The position numbers and the translations under genes were made by a program. From positions 1-64,000 of the forward strand of contig NZ_STGK01000010.1 of assembly GCF_004919105.1 (NCBI RefSeq): a stretch of DNA of 64,000 bases, in the 5' to 3' direction. Below, in pieces: positions 1 to 7,925 of the stretch. How positions within the stretch are numbered: position 1 is the stretch's first letter; every line of letters begins with the position of its first letter. Source of the DNA: Nocardioides sp. GY 10113. Its GTDB lineage: Bacteria > Actinomycetota > Actinomycetes > Propionibacteriales > Nocardioidaceae. The notes beneath the pieces were generated by a model, which was not told where the DNA came from, did not search any database, and saw only the letters and a program-made list of their open reading frames with translations.

Positions 1-145
1 CGTTGGCGTAGATCGTTTGCCCCGCCGCCGGATGCCCATCGCTGGTGAGCAAAGTCCCAGAGATAACGGTGGACGTGGCGGACGCGGATTGGCCCGTCCC
101 CACTACGCCCCAGACAAGCAGCGCTGCGATTGCTAGAAATCGCAT
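1..145 (-). CDS. secreted protein, N-terminal part only
   Basis: Only the first 48 codons are visible; the gene runs off the left edge. The protein starts MRFLAIAALLVWGVVGTG, a short n-region and hydrophobic core, followed by a small-residue stretch (SASATS) that looks like a Sec signal peptide cleavage zone. The part after it, SGTLLTSDGHPAAGQTIY, resembles the opening strand of a carboxypeptidase-regulatory-like or Ig-like beta sandwich, a fold common in surface proteins. The family cannot be fixed from so little sequence. Base composition is visibly lower in GC than in the genes to the right, which fits an acquired segment next to the tRNA-Gly scar. No clear ribosome binding site is seen. 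Confidence 0.6.
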   Translation of the reverse strand, partial: MRFLAIAALLVWGVVGTGQSASATSTVISGTLLTSDGHPAAGQTIYAN

Positions 146-346
146 GGTGGCGCGAGGCAAACCCTGAACCGACGTCGAGCGTCGCGGGATTGGTTCGGAC
201 GAAGGGCTCATTGGGCTTTCCGTTCGGGCCTGGCTGCGATGCGGGCTCCAGAGTGACGGGCGAACTCTACTTGCGCTGGCAGGTCGGCCGTCGGCCCTTC
301 CGCAACCTCGGCGAGACCGAGACTTGGATCGTCAATCCGCTGATCC

Positions 347-433
347 TTATTGGAACTCGATAGTGGTGTTGTCGACCTCGAGGTCGTCGTAGAAGTCGAG
401 CGCGGCGGTGGAGAAGCCTTCGAACGTGGTCAC
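347..433 (-). pseudogene. DUF2461 family gene, 5' remnant
   Basis: The frame starts at a GTG and reads MTTFEGFSTAALDFYDDLE before hitting a TAA after 28 residues. FEGFS-x-x-ALDFYDDLE-x-DN is the start of DUF2461 (TIGR02453) proteins, which are usually a little over 200 residues long, so about 85% is missing. The promoter-like TAGGGT six bases before the GTG is intact, so the 5' end is native and the break lies at about positions 347-360. The DNA beyond the break does not continue the family in any frame. Deletion or insertion at this point fits the duplicated tRNA-Gly end just to the right. Confidence 0.7.
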
Positions 434-439
434 GTGGCG

Positions 440-445
440 ACCCTA
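440..445 (-). promoter_or_regulatory. leaderless -10 box of the DUF2461 remnant
   Basis: TAGGGT on the minus strand lies exactly 6 nt before the GTG at 433, with no Shine-Dalgarno sequence between them. The same hexamer and spacing occur before dcd, the CDF transporter, the hisC-like gene and upp. Confidence 0.5.
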
Positions 446-482
446 GCGACGGCCGTGGACAGCCCGCCCAACCCGGGAGTCC

Positions 483-565
483 CCCCGTGAAGACCGAAGG
501 GCCCCTCCACCAGGAGGGGCCCTTCGCGCGGAGCGGGCGACGAGACTCGAACTCGCGACATCGAC
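483..565. repeat. direct repeat copy A: tRNA-Gly 3' end plus terminator
   Basis: This 83-bp block matches 608-690 with two mismatches (offset 125). It carries the terminator hairpin and the 3' part of tRNA-Gly (acceptor, T arm, variable loop, 3' side of the anticodon stem), then diverges at the anticodon stem-loop, the usual edge of att identity for tyrosine integrases. It is not a functional tRNA gene. Confidence 0.85.
497..524 (-). terminator. hairpin in repeat copy A
   Basis: A 12-bp stem (AAGGGCCCCTCC pairing with GGAGGGGCCCTT) with a 4-nt loop, duplicated together with the tRNA 3' end. No T-tract follows, which is common for GC-rich actinobacterial terminators. Confidence 0.65.
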
Positions 566-607
566 GTTCGGCAGAGTGTCGCGCTCGAGCGCGACCCCAC
601 ACCAGCA

Positions 608-690
608 CCCCGTGAAGACCGAAGGGCCCCTCCACCGGGAGGGGCCCTTCGCTCGGAGCGGGCGACGAGACTCGAACTCGCGACATCGAC
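608..690. repeat. direct repeat copy B, overlapping intact tRNA-Gly
   Basis: Partner of the block at 483-565. It overlaps the functional tRNA-Gly gene from its 3' end to the anticodon stem and includes the downstream terminator. The pair is best read as an attachment-site duplication left by an element that has since been lost or that lies to the left of the window. Confidence 0.85.
622..649 (-). terminator. terminator of tRNA-Gly
   Basis: A perfect 12-bp GC-rich stem with a 4-nt loop that begins 8 nt past the tRNA 3' end on the minus strand. Confidence 0.75.
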
Positions 691-729
691 CTTGGGAAGG
701 TCGCGCTCTACCAACTGAGCTACGCCCGC
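657..729 (-). tRNA. tRNA-Gly (anticodon CCC)
   Basis: The minus strand folds into a full cloverleaf: acceptor stem GCGGGCG/CGCCCGC, D arm with AGCTCAGTTGGTAGAGC, anticodon stem CGACC/GGTCG around the loop TTCCCAA, and T arm with GTTCGAGTC. The anticodon is CCC, reading GGG. The discriminator is T(U), as usual for bacterial tRNA-Gly, and CCA is not encoded. Its 3' half is duplicated 125 bp downstream, so it has probably served as an integration target. Confidence 0.93.
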
Positions 730-770
730 AGTGCCTCCGGTCGGCTCTCACCGCCGAGGCGTGGAGGATG

Positions 771-1580
771 CTACCGCACTCCCCCGGCGCTCCACTCACG
801 GGGCGAGACAAGGGTCGGGTACTTCGGCCCGAGCCCGTCCCCGGAGGATCGGCCGGTGACCCGGCGGTGCACCCAGGGCCCGAGGTGCTCCGCGGCCCAC
901 TGCCGGTTGGCGGCGCGCCTCTCCTTGCCGGCCAGCACCGGGCGCTCCAGCGGCGCCGGCCACGGGATGTCGTGGTCGATGCCGAGCCGGTCGAGGACCC
1001 TGGTGGCCATCAGGGTGTGGCCGGCCGAGGACATGTGCAGCCGGTCCACGTCCCAGTAGCCCCAGTCGTTGTAGTCGGCCATCCGCCAGTAGTCGACGAT
1101 GGTGGCGCCGTGGCTGTCGGCGATCTCGCGGACCAGCTCGTTGTAGTAGGCGAACCGGCCACGCATCGGCTTCCAGAACGCCGAGGAGCGCGCACCGAAG
1201 GCCGTGAACAGCAGCACCGTCGCGCCCGACCCGACCAGGCGGCCGACGGCGTCGTCGTAGGCCACCATCAGGCCGTCGATGTCGACCTTCGGGCGCAGGA
1301 TGTCGTTGCCGCCGGCGTAGAGCGTGACCAGGTCGGGCTTGAGCGCCAGCGCGGGCTCGAGCTGCTCGTCGATGATGGCCCGCACCTTGCGGCCGCGGAT
1401 CGCCAGGTTCGCGTAGCCGAAGCCAGGCTCGACGCCGGCCAGCACCTCCGCCACCCGGTCGGCCCATCCGCGCACGCCGTTGGGACGCGACGGGTCGGGG
1501 TCGCCGACGCCCTCGGTGAAGGAGTCGCCGAGGGCGACGTACCGCTGGAAGTGCCCGGGGATCAACGCATCGAGAACCAC
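771..1580 (-). CDS. SGNH/GDSL-type hydrolase
   Basis: A 269-residue esterase/lipase-like protein. All SGNH blocks are visible: GDSFTEG at 18-24 with the nucleophile Ser20, the Gly of block II near NLAIRG (58-63), GGND at 90-93 and the catalytic D179-x-x-H182 in DVDRLH. There is no signal peptide, so it is probably cytoplasmic; the substrate is unknown but is likely an acyl or acetyl ester. The GTG start at 1580 is chosen because GACAAT lies exactly 6 nt upstream, as in other leaderless genes here, and because a longer frame would run into dcd. It is divergent from dcd, with 91 bp between the starts. Confidence 0.87.
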   Translation of the reverse strand: MVLDALIPGHFQRYVALGDSFTEGVGDPDPSRPNGVRGWADRVAEVLAGVEPGFGYANLAIRGRKVRAIIDEQLEPALALKPDLVTLYAGGNDILRPKVDIDGLMVAYDDAVGRLVGSGATVLLFTAFGARSSAFWKPMRGRFAYYNELVREIADSHGATIVDYWRMADYNDWGYWDVDRLHMSSAGHTLMATRVLDRLGIDHDIPWPAPLERPVLAGKERRAANRQWAAEHLGPWVHRRVTGRSSGDGLGPKYPTLVSPREWSAGGVR

Positions 1581-1659
1581 GACCCCATTGTCCGCGACGA
1601 CGGTCCGGACGCCACGGCGGGTCCACCGTCCACTGCCGGGGCGGCGGAGCCCCCTCGGA

Positions 1660-1665
1660 TAGGGT
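1660..1665 (+). promoter_or_regulatory. leaderless -10 box of dcd
   Basis: TAGGGT lies exactly 6 nt before the GTG of dcd, and no Shine-Dalgarno sequence is present. Transcription would start at or next to the start codon. Confidence 0.55.
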
Positions 1666-1671
1666 GCCCAC

Positions 1672-2247
1672 GTGCTGCTGAGCGACCGTGATATCACCGC
1701 CGAGATCGACGCCGGTCGGATCGCGCTGGAACCGTACGACCCCGCGATGATGCAGCCGTCGAGCATCGACGTGCGGCTGGACCGGTTCTTCCGGGTCTTC
1801 GAGAACCACCGCTACCCGCACATCGACCCCGCCGCGGACCAGTCCGACCTGACCCGCGAGGTCGAGCCGGAGGGCGACGAGCCGTTCATCCTGCACCCGG
1901 GCGAGTTCGTGCTCGGCTCGACCTACGAGGTGGTCACGCTCCCCGACGACATCGCGGCCCGCGTCGAGGGCAAGTCCTCGCTGGGCCGGCTCGGGCTGCT
2001 CACGCACGCCACCGCGGGCTTCGTGGACCCCGGCTTCTCGGGCCACGTGACGCTGGAGCTGGCCAACGTCGCGACGCTGCCGATCAAGCTCTACCCCGGC
2101 ATGAAGATCGGCCAGTTCTGCTTCTTCAAGCTGACCTCGCCCTCGGAGCACCCGTACGGCTCCTCGAAGTACGGCTCGCGCTACCAGGGCCAGCGCGGTC
2201 CGACGCCGTCGCGCTCGTTCCAGAACTTCCACCGTACGTCGATCTGA
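1672..2247 (+). CDS. dcd: dCTP deaminase, probably bifunctional (dUMP-forming)
   Basis: A 191-residue protein with the Dcd/Dut fold. The catalytic region runs from [10 protein letters not shown] (99-108) through [10 protein letters not shown] (115-124) to E129, the glutamate general base. The LGRLG and AGF-x-DPGF pattern is that of the mycobacterial type, which both deaminates dCTP and hydrolyses the resulting dUTP to dUMP and PPi, unlike the E. coli mono-functional enzyme. The length is normal. It supplies dUMP for thymidylate synthesis in the cytosol. The GTG start is fixed by the -10 box and by divergence from the SGNH gene. Bifunctionality is inferred from motif type. Confidence 0.95.
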   Translation: MLLSDRDITAEIDAGRIALEPYDPAMMQPSSIDVRLDRFFRVFENHRYPHIDPAADQSDLTREVEPEGDEPFILHPGEFVLGSTYEVVTLPDDIAARVEGKSSLGRLGLLTHATAGFVDPGFSGHVTLELANVATLPIKLYPGMKIGQFCFFKLTSPSEHPYGSSKYGSRYQGQRGPTPSRSFQNFHRTSI

Positions 2248-2294
2248 CGGGCCCACCCGACCGGCCGGCGACCGACCGGCGGACGACACCCTAG

Positions 2295-2313
2295 TTAGGT
2301 TAGGGAGTCCTAA
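2295..2313 (+). promoter_or_regulatory. iron box (DtxR/IdeR operator)
   Basis: TTAGGTTAGGGAGTCCTAA matches the 19-bp DtxR/IdeR consensus TTAGGTTAGGCTAACCTAA at 15 positions. It ends 2 bp before the putative -10 box of the siderophore-interacting protein, so a bound repressor would block RNA polymerase in iron-replete cells. Confidence 0.85.
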
Positions 2314-2315
2314 GT

Positions 2316-2321
2316 TACGCT
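2316..2321 (+). promoter_or_regulatory. leaderless -10 box of the siderophore-interacting protein
   Basis: TACGCT ends exactly 6 nt before the GTG at 2328 and sits directly next to the iron box. Confidence 0.5.
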
Positions 2322-2327
2322 GCCCGG

Positions 2328-3299
2328 GTGAGCACGTACGTCGCCGAGCTGCCGATGATCCTCGACCGGGTGGTCGTGCGCGCCGCCGAGCGGGTCAGCC
2401 CGTCCGTCATGCGCTTCGAGCTCGGCGGCGACGGCCTGGCCGACTTCGGGGTCGACGGCCCGGTCCTCGACCAGCGGATCAAGCTGATCTTCCCCAACGC
2501 CGCCGGCGAGCTGCCCTCGTTCGAGGCGGGCGAGTCGTGGTGGACCGCCTGGCAGCAGCTGCCGGAGGCCGAGCGCGGCTCGATCCGCACCTACACGATC
2601 CGCGACGTGCTCGGCTCCGGGACCGACACCCGCCTGGTGGTCGACATCGTGGTGCACGAGCCGGCGCCGGGCGAGCGGCCCGACGGGCCCGGCAACGCGT
2701 GGGCCCTCGGCGCCCGGGTGGGCGACGAGCTGATCACGATCTGCCCGCGGCGCGGCCACCCGTTCGGCGGCATCGAGTGGGACCCCGACGGGGCCGACCG
2801 CCTGCTCATCGTCGGTGACGAGACGGCCGCGCCGGCGATCCGCGGCATCCTGCGCGACCTGCCCGCGCACGCACGCGGCGCGGTCTTCCTCGAGACCGCC
2901 ACCGCCGCGGACGCGTACGACGACATGGTCGCTCCTGCGGGCGTCTCGGTCACCTGGCTGCCCCGCGAGGGCGGCCGGCGCGGGGCGGAGCTCCAGCCCG
3001 CCGTACTGGACCACCTGACCGGCGCCGGCACCCCGGGACCGCTCGCCGGCGACCGGGACGTGGAGGCGGTCGAGGTCGACCCGAACCTCTGGGAGACCCC
3101 GGCCTACTCCTCCTCCGGGGAGGAGACCGGCCCGGCCACCGCGACCACCGCGGGCGGTTTCCCCGGCCTCTACGCCTGGATCGCGGGCGAGTCGAGGGTC
3201 GTCACCGGGCTGCGCCGGGCGCTGGTCGGCCTCGGCGTGGACCGTCGCCAGGTGGCGTTCATGGGCTACTGGCGCGACGGCGTCGCGATGCGTTCCTGA
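2328..3299 (+). CDS. siderophore-interacting protein (ferric-siderophore reductase)
   Basis: A 323-residue member of the ViuB/SIP flavoprotein family, cytosolic enzymes that reduce Fe(III)-siderophores to release iron. The N-terminal FAD-binding part shows DQRIKLIFP near residue 45 and RTYTIRDV near 87, the motif that contacts the flavin. A GPGNAWA segment follows, and the C-terminal SIP domain ends in YAWIAGESRVV and FMGYWRDG, the usual NAD(P)H-side motifs. The family often has a shorter middle; here an acidic insert of about 40 residues (near 230-275) precedes the C-terminal domain. The iron box upstream predicts induction under iron limitation. No transporter or synthetase genes are adjacent. 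Confidence 0.92.
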   Translation: MSTYVAELPMILDRVVVRAAERVSPSVMRFELGGDGLADFGVDGPVLDQRIKLIFPNAAGELPSFEAGESWWTAWQQLPEAERGSIRTYTIRDVLGSGTDTRLVVDIVVHEPAPGERPDGPGNAWALGARVGDELITICPRRGHPFGGIEWDPDGADRLLIVGDETAAPAIRGILRDLPAHARGAVFLETATAADAYDDMVAPAGVSVTWLPREGGRRGAELQPAVLDHLTGAGTPGPLAGDRDVEAVEVDPNLWETPAYSSSGEETGPATATTAGGFPGLYAWIAGESRVVTGLRRALVGLGVDRRQVAFMGYWRDGVAMRS

Positions 3300-3318
3300 T
3301 CCCGAGCGACGCCGGCCC

Positions 3319-3783
3319 TCACAGCTCCTGGAGGTAGCAGAGCATCCGGTAGTCGGTGCCGGGGAGGATGTTGAGGAACCCGTGCCGCTCGTAGAAGCGC
3401 CGGGTGTCGACGTCCACGGCGTCGACGTTGATGTGCATCTCGCCGGCACCCCGGCCGCGGCACAGGTCGAGCGCCCGCCGCAGCAGCGCGGTGCCGATCC
3501 CGCGGTCGCGCAGGTCCGGGCGGACGTAGAGCTCCTCGAGCTGGGCCAGCGGCCCGTCGTAGTACGGCGTCGGCCGCAGGGTCAGGAGTGCGAACCCGGT
3601 CGGCTCGTCGTCGCCGGCGAGCAAAGCGATCACCTCGTCGAGGGCCAGCAGCCGGGCGAACCGGGTGGCGAGCTCATCGACCGACGGCGTCGCCGCCTCG
3701 AACTCGGTGTTGAAGTCCCACAGCAGCCGGCCCAGCAGTCCGGCCTCGGCGGGGGTCGCGGTCCTGACCGTGTCGGCGCCCAT
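3319..3783 (-). CDS. GNAT family N-acetyltransferase
   Basis: A 154-residue single-domain acetyltransferase. The acetyl-CoA binding motif A is LYVRPDLRDRGIGTALL, with R-D-R-G-I-G at 92-97, followed by a helix and the C-terminal beta strand FYERHGF. The acceptor is not recognisable; the family acetylates small amines, antibiotics or protein N-termini. It converges on the SIP gene with a 19-bp gap. TACGCT lies 8 nt before the ATG, which may be a leaderless promoter. Confidence 0.85.
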   Translation of the reverse strand: MGADTVRTATPAEAGLLGRLLWDFNTEFEAATPSVDELATRFARLLALDEVIALLAGDDEPTGFALLTLRPTPYYDGPLAQLEELYVRPDLRDRGIGTALLRRALDLCRGRGAGEMHINVDAVDVDTRRFYERHGFLNILPGTDYRMLCYLQEL

Positions 3784-3814
3784 GCCCCGGCAGCGTATCC
3801 GGCCGCGGAGGGCG

Positions 3815-3878
3815 CGTCGTCACATCCCGATTGGCCCCGAACTCGGCCGGATCGGGGGCCAATCGGGATGTGACGACG
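3815..3878. repeat. perfect 24-bp inverted repeat, likely terminator or mobile palindrome
   Basis: Arms of 24 nt (3815-3838 and 3855-3878), starting CGTCGTCACATCCCGATTGG, pair perfectly around a 16-nt spacer. It lies between the start of the GNAT gene and the end of the aldolase gene, both on the minus strand, so it could end GNAT-upstream transcripts. Its CGTCGTCAC ends recur in the palindrome at 43731-43790, which suggests a dispersed repeat. Confidence 0.75.
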
Positions 3879-3883
3879 AGAAC

Positions 3884-4927
3884 TCAGACGAGCTCGGCCT
3901 GCTCCTCGCGCTCGGCGACCAGGTTGAGCGCGATGTCGATGATCATGTCCTCCTGGCCGCCGACGAGCCCCCGCCGGCCGCACTCCATCAGCACCTGGCG
4001 GACGTCGACCCCGTACTGCTCCGCGGCCCGCTCGGCGTGCCGCAGGAAGGAGGAGTAGACGCCGGCGTACCCGAGGGTGAGCGTCTCCCGGTCGACGCGG
4101 ACCGGACGGTCCTGCAGGGGCCGGACCATGTCGTCGGCCGCGTCCTGGAGCGCGAAGACGTCGCAGCGGTGCTCCATCTCGGAGTGGTCGGCGACCGCGA
4201 TGAAGGCCTCGATCGGGCAGTTGCCGGCGCCGGCGCCGTGGCCGGCCAGCGAGGCATCGACCCGGTAGACGCCGTTCTGCACCGCGACCACGGAGTTGGC
4301 CACCGAGAGCGAGAGGTTCTCGTGGGCGTGGATGCCGATCTCGGTGGCGTCGTCCAGCACCGCCCGGTAGGCCTGCACCCGGGCGGCGACGCCGTCCATG
4401 GTGAGGCGGCCGCCGGAGTCGGTGACGTACACGCAGTGCGCGCCGTAGGACTCCATCAGCTTCGCCTGCTGGGCGAGCTGCTCGGGCTCGGACATGTGGG
4501 ACATCATCAGGAAGCCGGAGACGTCCATCCCCATCTCCCGAGCCGCCGCGATGTGCTGCGCGGAGACGTCGGCCTCGGTGCAGTGGGTGGCCACGCGGAC
4601 CGAGCGGACGCCGAGGTCGTAGGCGCGCTTGAGGTCGTGGATGGTGCCCACGCCGGGCAGCAGCAGGGTGGTCAGCCGGGCGTTCTTGATGACGTCCGCA
4701 GCGGCCTCGATCCACTCCCAGTCCGAGTTCGAGCCGGGACCGTAGTTGACCGACCCACCCGCCAGGCCGTCGCCGTGCGCCACCTCGATGGCGTCCACGC
4801 CGGCCTCGTCGAGCGCTACCACGATGCGCCGCACGTCGGTCGGGCTGATCCGGTGCCGGACGGCGTGCATGCCGTCCCGCAGGGTCACGTCCTGGACGAA
4901 GATCGGGGTCTTCTGGCTCGTGCTCAC
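3884..4927 (-). CDS. dmpG: 4-hydroxy-2-oxovalerate aldolase
   Basis: A 347-residue metal-dependent class II pyruvate aldolase (DmpG/BphI/HsaF family) that cleaves 4-hydroxy-2-oxoacids to pyruvate and an aldehyde. The N-terminal TIM-barrel motif VTLRDGMH contains the catalytic Arg17 and metal ligand Asp18; the other metal ligands are H200 and H202 in IHAHEN. The C-terminal region is the family-specific helical domain that docks with the aldehyde dehydrogenase to channel acetaldehyde or propanal. It overlaps the dehydrogenase stop by GTGA, so the two are translated together. HsaF in steroid breakdown and DmpG in aromatic meta-cleavage cannot be told apart here. Confidence 0.95.
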   Translation of the reverse strand: MSTSQKTPIFVQDVTLRDGMHAVRHRISPTDVRRIVVALDEAGVDAIEVAHGDGLAGGSVNYGPGSNSDWEWIEAAADVIKNARLTTLLLPGVGTIHDLKRAYDLGVRSVRVATHCTEADVSAQHIAAAREMGMDVSGFLMMSHMSEPEQLAQQAKLMESYGAHCVYVTDSGGRLTMDGVAARVQAYRAVLDDATEIGIHAHENLSLSVANSVVAVQNGVYRVDASLAGHGAGAGNCPIEAFIAVADHSEMEHRCDVFALQDAADDMVRPLQDRPVRVDRETLTLGYAGVYSSFLRHAERAAEQYGVDVRQVLMECGRRGLVGGQEDMIIDIALNLVAEREEQAELV

Positions 4928-5895
4928 GCGTCGGCCTCCTGCTCGTTCTGCTGGGCTGCTGCGATCCGCTCGGCTACCTGCAGGCCGGCGGCGGTCATGA
5001 TGTCCAGGTTGCCGGCGTACGCGGGGAGGTAGTGCGCCGCGCCCGTGACCTGGAGGAAGACGCTCACCTGGTGCGTGGGCCGCTCGTCCCCGTCCTCGAG
5101 CAGCGTCTCCACCGGCTGGTCGGCCGGGATCTCGGTGATCTGCACCTTCTGGACCAGCGTGTAGCCGGGCACGTACGCCGCGACGTCGGCGACCATCTTC
5201 TCGACGCTGGCGCGGATCTCGTCGTGCAGCGCCGGGTCGGGCGCGTTGACCAGGGCGAAGACCGTGTCGCGCATCATCAGCGGCGGCTCGGCCGGGTTGA
5301 GGATGATGACCGCCTTGCCGCGCCGGGCACCGCCGACCGCCACGATCGCACCTGAGGTGGTCTCGGTGAACTCGTCGATGTTGGCCCGCGTGCCCGGGCC
5401 GGCCGACTTGGACGAGATCGAGGCGACGATCTCGGCGTAGGGCACCGGAACCACGCGGGAGATCGCGGCGACGATCGGGATCGTCGCCTGCCCGCCGCAG
5501 GTGACCATGTTCAGGTTCGGGGCGTCGAGGTGCTCCTCGAGGTTGACCGCCGGCACCACGTAGGGGCCGATCGCCGCCGGGGTGAGGTCGATCAGCCGCT
5601 TGCCCAGCGGCTGCAGCCGCTCGGCGTTGACCAGGTGCGCCTTGGCGGAGGTGGCGTCGAAGACGATCTCGATCTCGTCGAACCCGGGCATCGCGACCAG
5701 GCCCTCGACACCCTCGTGCGTGGTCGGGACGCCGAGGTCGCGGGCGCGAGCCAGGCCGTCGGAGTCGGGATCGATGCCGACCAGGGCACCCATCTCGACG
5801 TGCTGGGCGGTCTGGAGGACCTTGATCATCAGGTCGGTGCCGATGTTGCCCGAGCCGATGATCGCGACCTTGGTCTTGCCGGCGTTGTCGCTCAT
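4924..5895 (-). CDS. dmpF: acetaldehyde dehydrogenase (acylating)
   Basis: A 323-residue enzyme that oxidises the aldolase-derived aldehyde to acyl-CoA using NAD+ and CoA. It has the Rossmann motif GSGNIGTD at 14-21 and the catalytic cysteine C133 in NMVTCGGQ. The ATG at 5895 is preceded by a good GAGGAG site 8 nt upstream; a longer in-frame opening to 6144 is discarded because it would overlap the divergent regulator. With the aldolase it forms the channelled complex that ends meta-cleavage pathways. The 2-hydroxypentadienoate hydratase that normally completes the set is not in this window. Confidence 0.95.
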   Translation of the reverse strand: MSDNAGKTKVAIIGSGNIGTDLMIKVLQTAQHVEMGALVGIDPDSDGLARARDLGVPTTHEGVEGLVAMPGFDEIEIVFDATSAKAHLVNAERLQPLGKRLIDLTPAAIGPYVVPAVNLEEHLDAPNLNMVTCGGQATIPIVAAISRVVPVPYAEIVASISSKSAGPGTRANIDEFTETTSGAIVAVGGARRGKAVIILNPAEPPLMMRDTVFALVNAPDPALHDEIRASVEKMVADVAAYVPGYTLVQKVQITEIPADQPVETLLEDGDERPTHQVSVFLQVTGAAHYLPAYAGNLDIMTAAGLQVAERIAAAQQNEQEADA

Positions 5896-5963
5896 GCGCA
5901 CTCCTCGGTGAAGCGGGTCATGGCACCACTCTCGCGCGCCCGCCCCTCGGAGCGAGGACCCAT

Positions 5964-5980
5964 GTTCCACTGAGCGGTAC
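5964..5980. promoter_or_regulatory. putative IclR operator
   Basis: GTTCCACTGAGCGGTAC is an imperfect palindrome (6 of 8 pairs) between dmpF and the divergent IclR gene. It overlaps the -10-like TACGCT (5978-5983) of the regulator. Size and GTTCC/GG-x-AC ends resemble IclR-family operators. Confidence 0.45.
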
Positions 5981-5989
5981 GCTGATCCC

Positions 5990-6781
5990 GTGTCGACCGA
6001 TCCCGTCACCGATCCGACGTCGGAGACCGCGGACCTGGACACCGTGCTCGGCAAGGCCGTCGCCATCCTGCGCGCCTTCGGCACCGACGACCGGGTGCTG
6101 CCGCTGGCCGAGCTGGTCCGTCGCACCGGGCTGCCGAAGGGCACCGCTCACCGGGTCGCCGGCGACCTGGTCCACCACCGACTGCTGGAGAAGACCGAGC
6201 ACGGGTACCGCCTGGCCGGCGGCCTCTTCGAGCTGGGCATGCGCGCCGCGACCGAGCGCACGCTGCTGGAGGTCGCCATGCCGTTCCTGCAGGACCTCTA
6301 CGAGCGCACCCACGAGACCGTTCACCTCGGCGTCCGCGAAGGCACCGAGGTCGTCTACGTCGCCAAGATCGGCGGGCACCGCCAGGCCCGGAGCCCGTCC
6401 CGGACCGGCGGCCGGATGCCGATGCACTGCACCGCGATCGGCAAGGCACTGCTGGCCCACGCCGAGCCGGAGGTACGCCGTGCCGTCCTCGACGGCGAGC
6501 TGACCCGGCGGACGCCGTACACCGTCGTGGCGCCCGGGCTGCTCGAGCAGCAGCTGGAGCGGACGCTGGAGACGGGCCTGGCCTACGAGCGCGAGGAGTC
6601 GACCCCCGGGCTGCTGTGCGTGGCCTCGCCGGTGCTCGAGCCCGACGGGCATCGGGCGGTGGCCGCGATCAGCGTCACGGGGCCGGTCGGCCGCTTCCGG
6701 CCCGAGCAGCACGAGACCGCGGTCCGCGCGGCGGCCGCCGCACTGGCGAGCACGTTGGCGCGGCGCCGAGGAGGCCTCTGA
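5990..6781 (+). CDS. IclR family transcriptional regulator
   Basis: A 263-residue regulator with an N-terminal winged helix (about 20-80; [20 protein letters not shown] is the recognition helix region) and a C-terminal IclR effector domain containing [14 protein letters not shown] and the ligand-pocket segment [17 protein letters not shown]. It is divergent from the dmpF-dmpG pair, so it probably controls their expression in response to a pathway intermediate. The GTG start follows TACGCT by 6 nt and fits a leaderless mRNA. Confidence 0.9.
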   Translation: MSTDPVTDPTSETADLDTVLGKAVAILRAFGTDDRVLPLAELVRRTGLPKGTAHRVAGDLVHHRLLEKTEHGYRLAGGLFELGMRAATERTLLEVAMPFLQDLYERTHETVHLGVREGTEVVYVAKIGGHRQARSPSRTGGRMPMHCTAIGKALLAHAEPEVRRAVLDGELTRRTPYTVVAPGLLEQQLERTLETGLAYEREESTPGLLCVASPVLEPDGHRAVAAISVTGPVGRFRPEQHETAVRAAAAALASTLARRRGGL

Positions 6782-6796
6782 CCCCGCGGCCGAGCC

Positions 6797-6931
6797 TCAC
6801 AGCAGGCCGGCCGCCTGCTGACGGCGGCGCTGCGCGGCCCGGGTGCGGGCGTCGATCCTGCGCTGCGTGGCGCGGGCCATCCGCTCGGCCAGCTGCTGGC
6901 GCGACCGTTGGTCGTTCGCGTTCCCCTCCAT
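6797..6931 (-). CDS. small basic protein of 44 residues
   Basis: The frame encodes 44 residues that are strongly helical and rich in Arg, Gln and Ala (RSRQQLAERMARATQRRIDA in the middle), ending AAGLL. A strong GGAGG site sits 5 nt before the ATG, which argues for real translation. The protein has no hydrophobic segment and looks like a charged amphipathic helix. No family is recognised. It sits alone on the minus strand between the IclR gene and the DUF4097 gene. Confidence 0.6.
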   Translation of the reverse strand: MEGNANDQRSRQQLAERMARATQRRIDARTRAAQRRRQQAAGLL

Positions 6932-7045
6932 GGTCCTCCCCTCCCTCCGGGGTTCCTCGGGTGCCGTCCGGTGAGATCACTCTTCCACCCACCGCCGACA
7001 CACCTCAGACCCCGCGGAGGCCCCCGCTGATACGCGGACGGACAC

Positions 7046-7909
7046 TCACGCCGGCGCGAGGACCACGTCCCCGGAGCCGGTCACCACCCGGATCTCGACA
7101 TGGTCGGCGCCCGGCTCCGGAGCGCCCACCGGACGCAGTCCCGACGTGGCCCGGCCGCCCGTGGTGATGTCCGTCCAGACCGGGGTCCCGTCGGGGATCC
7201 CCAGCCGCACGTCACCCGATCCGGACCTGCCGCTGATCCGGCCCCGTCGCGCCGTACGGACCACCATGCTGCCGGAGCCGGTCCTCATCGCCACGTCGTC
7301 CTCGGCCTCGCCGACCTCGATGTCCCCCGAGCCGGTCTTGACCGAGAGGATCGCGGCGGTGCGGCCGACCCGGACATCGCCGGAGCCGGTGGAGATCGCG
7401 GCCGCGGACCCGGCGCCGCCGACCTCGACGCTCCCCGAGCCGCTGCTCGCCTTCAACGCTCCCCCGACGTAGCCGATCCGGACCCGACCCGACCCGGAGG
7501 TGACCACGGCAGCACCGGTCAGGCACTCGATGTCGACGTCGCCGGAGCCGCACTTGACCTTCGCGACCGCCAGCTCGCCGGCGGTCGCCACGTCGGCGCT
7601 CCCGGAGCGCACGACGAGGCTGCTTCCGGTCGGTACCCGCACGTCGATGTCGAGGGCCACCCCGCTGCCGAAGAGACCGCCCCGCGGCTTGGGCGCCACC
7701 ACGCTGATGCCGTCGCGGCCGCGCATCCGCTCGACCACCACCTCCTCCGCCTGCGCACCGGAGACGCGCACGGTGGTGGTGGTGACGTCGGCGGCGGTGA
7801 CCGTCAGCCGACCCCCACGGATCGCGGCCACGAGCTCGATCGGCCGCGGGGTGTCGACGGCGTGCTCCGCCCGTCGGGGGTCGGGGTCGTGCTGCTGATA
7901 ATCGCTCAT
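7046..7909 (-). CDS. DUF4097 family beta-strand repeat protein
   Basis: A 287-residue protein made of short beta-strand repeats. From about residue 100 on, the motif S-G-S-G-x-V/D-x-V recurs about every 18-22 residues (TGSGDVRVG, KTGSGDIEVG, RTGSGSMVVR, RSGSGDVRLG), the signature of DUF4097 right-handed beta-helix proteins related to bactofilin-like or adhesin-like folds. There is no signal peptide or membrane helix. The function of the family is unknown. An AGGAGCGAGAG site precedes the ATG. It lies 16 bp downstream of the ribbon-helix-helix gene in one operon, so its level is probably set by that protein. Confidence 0.85.
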   Translation of the reverse strand: MSDYQQHDPDPRRAEHAVDTPRPIELVAAIRGGRLTVTAADVTTTTVRVSGAQAEEVVVERMRGRDGISVVAPKPRGGLFGSGVALDIDVRVPTGSSLVVRSGSADVATAGELAVAKVKCGSGDVDIECLTGAAVVTSGSGRVRIGYVGGALKASSGSGSVEVGGAGSAAAISTGSGDVRVGRTAAILSVKTGSGDIEVGEAEDDVAMRTGSGSMVVRTARRGRISGRSGSGDVRLGIPDGTPVWTDITTGGRATSGLRPVGAPEPGADHVEIRVVTGSGDVVLAPA

Positions 7910-7925
7910 CTCTCGCTCCTGACGC

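Noticed and set aside
130..363. 77-codon plus-strand frame in the low-GC left segment
   Set aside because: No start signal, no domain and it runs across the end of the DUF2461 remnant.
535..575. Second tRNA-Gly gene in repeat copy A
   Set aside because: Only the 3' half is present; there is no 5' acceptor strand, D arm or anticodon.
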